NCBI GenBank assembly: GCA_014529385.2
Contig: CM043959.1
Coordinates: 93,630,529 to 93,694,528, forward strand
DNA: 64,000 nt
Direction: 5' to 3'
From: Adiantum capillus-veneris
Taxonomy: Eukaryota > Streptophyta > Polypodiopsida > Polypodiales > Pteridaceae
The position numbers and the translations under genes are program-made. This document shows, one piece after another, positions 56,732 through 64,000 of this stretch. The notes beneath the pieces are model-generated. The model had not been told where the DNA came from. It searched no databases and worked only from the letters and a program-made list of their open reading frames with translations. Position 1 is the stretch's first letter; each line of letters starts with the position of its first letter.

Positions 56732-57352
56732 ATGGCACGATACATCATGGTTTTGTACACTCTCAATGATGTACCTACTTATATTAGAGGTATGTAAATG
56801 TAAAATCTTATCTTTGTTACTTACTTTTACCATGAATGAGAACTTTGAGGCCTTTATTTTGTATGTTTACACGCGTTACATTTTTTCTAGATCCTCCATT
56901 GTGGAGGGGTCCTGCACATGCTGAGGATATTGTTCGTATTATCGACGATTTTGAGATCCTTCGGTGCGTACAGCTTGAACTTGAATCCATATGACGTTAA
57001 ATGTGTTGTTACTTTTTATGTCTGAATGGTTGGTTGTTATTTTCATTGCAGGCTTCAATATTATTGCGGACATTCTGTCTTGGCATTATATGAAGCACAA
57101 TATTTTAGAAGTGTTGTAGGTTATTATCACATAGAGTTTGATATAGATGATATGCGAATCACTATACGATGTATGCAACGGCCTCTCAATTGTAACTTTT
57201 CGTACGGTCCCTATGGAGTGAATGAATAGATGTTTAGAATCTATTCTTTGGTTGAATCACCTCGATGCCTCAATTGTAGTGTTCGACGTGTCGGACCTTG
57301 GATCTTGAGATTTCCAAGTAGAGTGTGTCATAGGCTCAACTTCTCTAGATAA
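56732..57352 (+). pseudogene. Small intron-containing gene, copy 2 (unknown family)
   Basis: Exon 1 is 56732-56789 (starts MARYIMVLYTLNDV, donor gtatgt). Exon 2 is 56891-56963 (DPPLWRGPAHAEDIVRIIDD, acceptor tttctag, donor gtgcgt). Exon 3 starts at 57052 (acceptor cattgcag) with YYCGHSVLALYEAQYF and GYYHIEFDIDD. Intron phases agree with copy 1. TAG at 57227 interrupts exon 3, and the same frame continues to 57352 with VGPWILRFPSRVCHRLNFS, which copy 1 also has. The TAG may be a disabling mutation. Confidence 0.55.
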
Positions 57353-57447
57353 TCGAACACTTTGATCCATTGTCTATGCATGCTAAGTACCATATTTTTT
57401 TAGTTATTGTTGGCTTATTGAAGTGGGTTTTTATCTACTAGATGGGC

Positions 57448-57451
<4 letters not shown>

Positions 57452-57487
<36 letters not shown>
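57452..57487. repeat. (GA)n microsatellite
   Basis: A pure GA run of about 36 bp lies downstream of copy 2. Confidence 0.95.
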
Positions 57488-57491
<4 letters not shown>

Positions 57492-57513
57492 CGAATTGCT
57501 AATGTAGGTTAAC

Positions 57514-57936
57514 ATGGGTCATGATGTATTGGCTATTCTCCCAATACATATAAGGATGATTATATATTTGAAAGTTAAGGAAGATTACATTTGTCAAGGA
57601 TATGGTACATGGTGTTGGTGGCATCATTGGGTGTATTCATAGGCTGATGGGTGGAAAGGAAATTGTGGATGATTAAGCATTTCACTATGCAAAGTGTCAC
57701 AAATATTGAGCGAAATAAAATTGATGAGAGTCGTACAAGAACTACATATGGTTGATATTTATTATGTCAATGTTTGTGGTTGTGATATTCAGTTGCAAAA
57801 GATATATCACAATCACAATTCTTACATTTCGGATGAAGAGTTTGAAATTTTGAAATTAATTGTTAAGTTTATCAATGGGGTATATTGGAGCGATCCTCAT
57901 TCATCCAATCATAGAGTAGAATATGAGTCGTTGTAA
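57514..57936 (+). pseudogene. Unknown reading frame with two internal stops
   Basis: One frame from ATG at 57514 reads MGHDVLAILPIHIRMIIYLK and YGTWCWWHHWVY, then two stops near 57642-57676, then HMVDIYYVNVCGCDIQLQKI and FEILKLIVKFINGVYWSDPH to 57936. It lies between the tandem gene pair and the next reading frame and could be another member of a captured or local gene cluster. No family is recognised. Confidence 0.35.
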
Positions 57937-58071
57937 ACAAAAAAATTAGAATATTGTAAATACTTTGACCTAATGAACCTCTTGGCACTTTTTGGCACGA
58001 CAATCAGTAATTGAAGTGTTCGTGTTGTGATTATACTTTTTTAAAGTGTTTAAGTGGCCATGTTGATCAGA

Positions 58072-58072
<1 letters not shown>

Positions 58073-58113
<41 letters not shown>
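58073..58113. repeat. (TC)n microsatellite
   Basis: A CT run of about 40 bp lies about 40 bp upstream of the acceptor-like site before 58164. It may form part of its pyrimidine tract region. Confidence 0.95.
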
Positions 58114-58118
<5 letters not shown>

Positions 58119-58163
58119 AAGCTTTGAGTACTAATGTTGTCTTCTTTTCTTGCAGCCAATTAA

Positions 58164-58547
58164 ATGGCCCACGAAATTGTGAATATTTTTCCAAGTGTAA
58201 AAAAAATTATTGTTGATGCCTTTGAAGAAAATTTGTTACTTGTTGAACGGGAATGGCAATGGGCATGGGAAGTGATTGAGAAAAACTACACTATTTGGGG
58301 GTCATATGTAGATGAAGAGTTGGACACGATTTACATCAAGTTGCTTGATCCCTATTTCTTTCCCAGCATTAGTCTCATGCTCTTAAAGCAAGATCTTGGG
58401 TTGATTCGTCATTACAAGATTTACTTGAGCTGGGTTCAAAAAATAGATTTAAAAGTTTGTAGAGCTCCAGCTCAATATCTTGATCATGTTGAAATAGCAC
58501 GACTAAGAGTGCTATGGAGATATGTTCCTGAGCCTTTTGGGCAATAA
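58164..58547 (+). CDS. Hypothetical protein, 127 residues
   Basis: The ATG at 58164 follows a good splice acceptor (ttttcttgcag, ending about 58155) by eight bases, so an upstream exon is likely. The protein is helical and rich in Trp and aromatic residues (FEENLLLVEREWQWAWEVIE, YFFPSISLMLLKQDLGLIRH), ending in LRVLWRYVPEPFGQ. It is uninterrupted. No signal peptide or known motif is visible. It may be a host gene exon or a fragment carried by the Helitron. Confidence 0.4.
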   Translation: MAHEIVNIFPSVKKIIVDAFEENLLLVEREWQWAWEVIEKNYTIWGSYVDEELDTIYIKLLDPYFFPSISLMLLKQDLGLIRHYKIYLSWVQKIDLKVCRAPAQYLDHVEIARLRVLWRYVPEPFGQ

Positions 58548-58597
58548 TGTAAACTATTTTTTTATGTAATGTGCTTTAGTCATGTGCTTTTATGTAA

Positions 58598-58624
58598 TCT
58601 CTCTCTCTCTCTCTCTCTCTCTCT
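58598..58624. repeat. (CT)n microsatellite
   Basis: A CT run of about 27 bp lies just after the preceding reading frame. Confidence 0.95.
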
Positions 58625-59289
58625 ACGCAAAAGGCGTTAAATGTACCAGGAGTAGTCTAAAGGGGCGTCTAAAGGGGCCAAAGACACAAAGTGTCGAGTG
58701 TGTATCGATCGTGTGTGTGTCATGGAGAGATGTATAAAGATGCACACACACACAAACACATACAGAGTGAAGTGGTAAGAGCGAGCGAGGCCCGCCGGTA
58801 GGCGAGGCACGTGAGCTAGTAGAAACATTAAGCATAACTTCAACATAAAAACTAAAAACTAGAAGTCCAGTTAGTAATCCAAATCCCGCTCCCTCTCGTT
58901 TCTAGACATCAATAGAAAGACAACGAAACATGATGAGAAACAAGCCATCCCACTCCATAACCTAATCACGTGCCATGCGTTGGGTACACAAAAACTAACG
59001 ACGTCTTCGAATGCAAGATAAGAGAGCCACATATAAAAAACAATAGAGATAAGTTTAACGAATGTGGTAGAGCTACCAAGTAGGTGCCCAAAAAGACTTT
59101 TTCATTTGTTTTGATAAGATTGGAGCAAGATGCAAACAAGGTAGATTGACAAAATTTGAAGCTTTTTACACCAAATTACACTACTTTTTTCAAAATTTTA
59201 AAGGTTTTCTCACCTTCTAATATAAAATTTAGAGGTAAATTTCGAAATTTGTAGGTGGGTTTGCACTAAACCTAGGTTTTTTTTTAGCA

Positions 59290-59530
59290 CTGCTTCACAT
59301 ATAGGCGAAGGGGAATGAAAAATGCACTCATAAGTCCAACAAAGCAACCCACATTACAACAACTCCATCGCATGCAAACTAGACGTCAAAATCAATGCAT
59401 CCACTATTGCATACAATCAACATGAAGAACAACAAACAGAAACATCTCAACTCCTATTGCACTACAATCCAGACCAATGCAATGTGGGAGATCCAATTAG
59501 CAACATTAGAAGATTTTTGAGATCATTAGA
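59290..59530. repeat. Dispersed repeat, copy 1 (second copy at about 62230-62440)
   Basis: Both copies contain CCCACATTACAACAACTCC or its variant CCCACATCACAACAATTCC, followed by TGCAATCCAGACCAATGCAA or its variant and a GTGGGAG segment. Orientation is the same. They may be remnants of one non-autonomous element. Confidence 0.65.
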
Positions 59531-60095
59531 GGACCATTTGGAAGAGAGACAAAAAACAAGTGAGTCCAATCACTACCAACGCTACATTACATAAAATTAC
59601 AAGCAAAAATAAGAAAAAAAGCTAAGACTGCGACCTACTCATTTAATATAGAAGGACTTTTTCAAAATGGTCACTTTTTCAATCAATGCAAGTGTCTTTT
59701 TTATACGATAAAGGTCAATCACTTAATAAGCTATGCATCATCAATTAGTTTATACACTATCATAGTACTGACATTTGGAGATGGAATTTCACTACTTTTG
59801 GTAGTGCTATAATTGTATGCTAATGTCACTACTTTTCTTGAAATTAAAAAACTATACTATGCGAGATTCACTTGTTAGAGTGTTTAGTTGTCCTTTTGGA
59901 CATCTAGTTGAACATACTCAATAAATGTGAACATTTTTTGTACTGGGAATTTTTAGAGAGAGAGAAATAGAATTTCTTACAAGGCCTTTTAAAAGATCTC
60001 CTTATGTGGCGACAAAGTCGAAGAAAGCCATCTTTTGCATGTGAAATACGAAATGCCATAGGAAGTTTGAAAAAGACTATTTGGATCATTTGGAT

Positions 60096-61110
60096 GATCC
60101 AAACTCATTCTCTTATAAAATATACACCTCGGTAGAAGATCTCCTCTATTATGTAACACTCGGAGGATTCGTCTAGGACTACTTGTGCCTTGTTGTTAGT
60201 AGATGGAATGCTTAGGATGGGTGCAAATCTTGGCCATCAGTAAATAAAATATCTCAGAAGGAGAAGATTATGGACCTTGTGTCGCGAATGAGGGGGCAGG
60301 TTGGTAGGGGTGGCTGCCTGATAGCCGATGTAATTATGGTCCCTGGATGATGTCATGGCTTAACAAGAGCATGACAAGACCGTGTAATGTTTTGGGCTGT
60401 TCAATATAATTCACTTACAATTGTGAGTTTTACTATAAAATACAAAATAAAAAGATTCTCCTCTATTATGTAAAGCAAGGAATGATTGACCCGTTACTCA
60501 ATTCCTTCCAAGATTCCTAAGACGAACCCCAAAGCTAGCCTTAGCGTCTTTCTTGAATAGAAGAATCCTAGTAGCTTCCGACCCCAGGAAGTTTTAAAAA
60601 GGATGTTCTACTAGAAGATCTAAACACTTTCTCTTAGTAAATTTTCACCTCGATTAGACAATCTCCTCTATGATGCCTTTTACTGTGTAAAGCAAGGAAT
60701 CTAATACCCAATTCCTCGCAAGATTCTCAAGCCCAACCCCAGAGCTAGCCTTAGCTTCTTTTTGAATGCAAGAATCCCAATAGACTCCCACCCTAATGAA
60801 GTTTTAGTGTAATTACCGGCAAAAGCTTCAAATTTCGCCTAAAAATCGGGAGAATTTCAAGTTTGCCCGTATTTTCTTCAGTTAGGAAAAATGTTTTTTT
60901 CTAGCCCCTGCCCCATAGCTAGCCTTAGCTTCTTTTTTAATGCAAGAATCCCAATAGACTCCCAACCTAATGAAGTTTGAAAAAGGTTGTTCTCATCAAT
61001 TAACCAATCCAAACACTTTCTCTTATAAAATTTTCACCTCAATTAGGCGATCTTCGCTATCGTCCATTCTATTATGTAAAGCGAATTTTTACCTCTACTA
61101 TCTACTATTT
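60096..61110. repeat. Diverged tandem repeat of about 170-210 bp
   Basis: Units share ACTTTCTCTTATAAAATTTT, TCACCTCRATTAGRCGATCT, TTATGTAAAGCAAGGAAT and AGCTAGCCTTAGCTTCTT. The last motif recurs at about 60533, 60743 and 60917. Copies differ by substitutions and deletions. Confidence 0.7.
60220..60450. repeat. Dispersed repeat, copy 1 (second copy at about 61210-61440)
   Basis: Both copies share GATGTCATGGCT, GAGCATGACAAGA and a terminal A-rich stretch after GTGAGTT or ATGAGTT. The A-rich end suggests a non-LTR retroelement 3' tail, but no coding remnant is visible. Confidence 0.5.
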
Positions 61111-62935
61111 ATTTATGGAGTTAGGAAAAATGGTAAGATCTCAAGGCATCCATGTCGTTTCATCTTCACCAATTTTTTTCCCCTTTGAAGGCCATTTAAA
61201 AAAATCCCCTTTCCTCAAGGTAAGGGCTAGCGGTGCAGCATTGACCTACTAACTAGGGTAAGGGTGTGGGATCTCTCTTTGTCGTGGGATGGTGTCCCTA
61301 TCGGCCAATGTAACCATGGTCTCTTGAAGATGTCATGGCTCCAAATGAGCATGACAAGAAATTGTAAATTTTTGGTCTTGTTAACATAATCTACTCACCA
61401 TTTATGAGTTCTGCAAAAAAAAACAAGGTGAAGACTTCACGATGGCCTCAAGAAGGCATCATTTTTTCCTCTAATAAATGATTATTAGAACACATTTGAC
61501 ATATTAATGGACCTTGTGTTCATGAAAAATGTGTCTCAGCTTAATATTGTGCCGTTCTCAATTTCAAAAATGTCAATTGAGAGTAAGAGGAAAAGGAGAA
61601 TTTTTGCCCCAAAATAGAGAAAAATAATATAAAAACTTGAAAAATAAATCGAATTTTTAAAAAATTTCTCTTAGTAAATTTAAAAAAAGGAGCGTCTAAA
61701 AAGATGATATTTCTTGAACACTTTAATAGAGAGATATTAGAGAGAGAGAGAGATGCACGTGTACACACACACACACTCATTTTCATAATGAAAATATTCA
61801 AATGCATATAGTAAGGCATGAAATGACTTGAAATGTCACATAGAAAAGCTAATATGAGGGTGACCATTTGATGGTGAAAGAATTGCACGTTTTTCTCTAC
61901 CACTTCCCTATGGCCTTCTTGGCCAAAAAATCCCCTTCTCTTTCTACATCCACACAAATTCTAACTTTACTATCTGTTGAGCTTTTGGCCTCTATGTGGA
62001 TGTGTGTGTGTGTTTGTGTGTGCGAAGACCAGCTTGCGCAAAGGGGGGTGGAAGGTATGGTAACACGGAATGGCCGTTTTCACGTCTCCGTTCCCTATTC
62101 CCATTCTAAGTTCCCGTTCTGAATCTCCGTTCCATGTTTCAAACGTGAGTACCTGTAACAAGAAATGGCGTTTTATGGCAGTTGTTGTTCCGTGTTCCCC
62201 GTTTCGGGAAGTTTAATGATTGTGGTAGGGTAACTCCATAAAAATACAAAGAGGAATCACAAATGTAGTCATAGGTCCAAATATAGACCATCCCACATCA
62301 CAACAATTCCATTGCACGCAATCCACATGCAACACCTACCGCATTGCAATCTAGACCAATGCAACGTGGGAGTTTCACTTAGAAATGATTGAAGAGTCCT
62401 AACGAAGCCTTCTTACACATATGGAGCATGAAATGTGATTGGAAGTTCGAAAAAGCTTGTTCTCATCACTTTTTATAAAAAAAATCACTCACAAACTATG
62501 AGTAATATATTGAAAACCAAAAAAAATTACAAGATACAACCCTACTCATACCTAGCCACGGCACCAGACCAACAAACCCCACAACCACAGAACATAAACT
62601 ACGAGTCCATAAACCGTCTTTTTACACGGAAGTCGAGAATCCCAATACAAAGATCACACATAGAACAGAGCTAACTACAGGGTGGAAGCACATTAACGTG
62701 TCATGTTTTTTGTGCTAGTTAGCATGTGCCAACAAGAATATCTTGTAAGCATAAGGAGATTGATGTCCTTCAAGTGTGTGGGCCTCCATCATGAATTGTA
62801 AACATACTTTTCAAACATTGGACCGAAGTTCAAATGAGCTTGAAAATGTATGCTAAGATGTTACTTCGAGTAGTGGTGGAGTCATGATGCATGGAGGGAA
62901 GCAGGGTGCAGGGTTGACATGTAGGAGAGAGGGAC

Positions 62936-62963
62936 GGGGGGGGGGGGGGGGGGGGGGGGGGGG
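62936..62963. repeat. Poly-G run of 28
   Basis: Twenty-eight consecutive G on the + strand follow a GGGAGAGAGGGAC-like purine stretch. It could form G-quadruplexes. Exact length in a raw assembly is unreliable. Confidence 0.8.
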
Positions 62964-63210
62964 ATGTGTGATTGCGAGCTACATGCCATCCCCCACTCCT
63001 AGCTCACCAGGATGCCCATGTGGAGAATAGCTCGGTACAACATCCAACCACCTGTGACGAAGACTCTCTTGATACTCCACCAAGAAGGAAGTCAAGGGCA
63101 AAAGATTTTGTTGCTTCTCCTTTGACCGACAAAAGGGTGTATCTGTCTAAATCCCAAGGATCCCCAATGCCAAAGAACATGCGTGGAGGGAAGGGGAAGA
63201 ATAACTCAGG

Positions 63211-63433
63211 AACTACAACAAAAAAGGGGGTTATCGACGTATATAGTGACGCTTAACGTCGCTATACGCGTCGATATATTCGTCCCTGTGAAACTGTCAC
63301 AAAGAGCGTCGATATACGCGTGGAAAGGCTTTATTAGCGACGCAGATAGCGATGTGTATATCGACGATGTTATAGACGGGTATAGCGACGCGTATATTGA
63401 CGACCATAACAGTAAAAAAAATTTCTTGGGCAG
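63211..63433 (+). repeat. CACTA-like end with subterminal AGCGACG repeats
   Basis: The left end reads AACTACAACAAAAAAGGGGG, a CACTA-type terminus with the first base changed. Many copies of CGTCGATAT, TAGCGACG and related motifs follow to about 63405. TTTCTTGGGCAG at 63422-63433 weakly resembles an inverted terminus, so this could be a small CACTA derivative or the left end of one extending further. Confidence 0.45.
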
Positions 63434-63514
63434 AGGGCAGGTAGCCTAGCCTGTGCCCAAAGAAAAGATGGACACAGGCACCACAGCCAGACTTCCTGCC
63501 CTCTGCCCAAGAAA
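63422..63514. repeat. Perfect 20-bp inverted repeat with inner stem
   Basis: Arm 63422-63441 (TTTCTTGGGCAGAGGGCAGG) and arm 63495-63514 are exact reverse complements. Within the loop, GCCTGTG (about 63449-63455) and CACAGGC (about 63473-63479) form a second stem. Confidence 0.85.
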
Positions 63515-63654
63515 GCGAGCAGCACCAAAATCAACCGTGCTCCCGCAGAAATTTCAGCAGAGTTCCCTTTGTTTTTACATAAACTTTTCAAAAAAAAAAA
63601 ACATGTATATGCCTCCTACATGCTATCCATGTAGGATCTCACATGAGATTTAAG

Positions 63655-63930
63655 GCCAATGACCATAACGAACCATAACCATAACTTAAAAGCATAACCA
63701 TAACCATAACTTAAAACCATAACCGACCAATATAACCACTTTGATCATAACCAGAAACAAAATTAACAATAACCATAAGCATAACCAGAAAGTTAAACAT
63801 AACCATAAACAAAACCTGAACCATAACTATGTCTATACAAGAATAGGAGAAATAACCATGTCTATACAATGACAATAACCATAACCATAAGGAAAACAAT
63901 AACTGTCTGAACAATAATCATAACCATATA
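63655..63930. repeat. Degenerate CATAAC/CATAACC repeat
   Basis: CATAAC and ACCATAACC units recur about 25 times with irregular interruptions, on the + strand. The unit is not the plant telomere repeat (CCCTAAA). Confidence 0.8.
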
Positions 63931-64000
63931 TATATGTCTATACAAAAGGAGACACAGAAGCGTGTCTGTGTCTCACAAAGCATATATATGAAATCCGGGC

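Larger units (their letters stand above)
58625..62935. other. Gene-poor region of dispersed and tandem repeats
   Basis: No reading frame with a recognised domain was found. The content is A/T-rich non-coding sequence with the repeat families listed separately and short CA/GA runs (58720-58770, 61740-61790, 61996-62020). Confidence 0.5.

Noticed and set aside
4368-63230. One giant CACTA element joining the two AGCGACG regions
   Set aside because: The left region is a right-hand terminus and the right region a left-hand terminus, so the interior lies outside both.
63655-63930. Interstitial telomere
   Set aside because: The unit is CATAAC(C), not CCCTAAA or another known plant telomere repeat, and it is irregular.

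Overview
The window reads as nuclear DNA of a land plant and is almost entirely transposable elements. The signs are a CACTA/EnSpm transposase remnant, a chromodomain Ty3/gypsy element primed by initiator-Met tRNA, two larger Ty3/gypsy elements (one with an Asp-tRNA-type primer site), a decayed Helitron, non-autonomous TIR and foldback elements, and long GA/CT/GT microsatellites. The clade within land plants cannot be fixed from sequence alone. I found no tRNA, rRNA or confidently identified host gene.

Layout. Positions 1-4379 hold the right part of a decayed CACTA element (+ strand), ending in subterminal repeats and a CACTG-type terminus. A 361-bp CACTA-type MITE (5346-5706) and a nested foldback element (5969-6798) follow. 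From 7471 to 35368 lies element A, a complete minus-strand Ty3/gypsy element with LTRs, PBS, PPT and a 5-bp target duplication (GCTGT). Element B, a younger minus-strand chromovirus (22679-31484, duplication AGCTT), is inserted in the gag gene of A. Element A itself sits in the leader of element C, a plus-strand relative of A whose polyprotein spans 35542-44234 and whose 3' region runs to about 46272. Microsatellites and minisatellites fill 46.5-49.6 kb. A broken coiled-coil reading frame (50434-51093) and a Helitron Rep/helicase (51661-55757) follow. Next come two tandem copies of a small intron-containing gene of unknown family (55884-57352) and two more unknown reading frames. The rest is dispersed repeats, a 28-G run, a CACTA-like end at 63211 and a degenerate CATAAC repeat.

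The most interesting material is the A/C family. Both elements encode gag, protease, a long charged linker, RT, RNase H and integrase. A second retropepsin-like domain and a tail of Trp-Pro-Lys repeats then follow the integrase. The usual N-terminal protease has an altered active-site triad in both copies, while the C-terminal one keeps D-S/T-G-A. In both, a purine tract follows the polyprotein stop, and an accessory reading frame lies beyond it with a splice-acceptor-like site just before its ATG. Element A also carries nine copies of a 24-bp palindrome in two arrays with matching spacing, one upstream of gag and one upstream of the accessory gene.

Decay in A is almost purely by in-frame stops, without frameshifts, which fits cytosine deamination. 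B is the youngest insertion (about nine LTR differences in 1626 bp by eye), A is older (about eleven in 934 bp), and C, the CACTA and the Helitron are more damaged.
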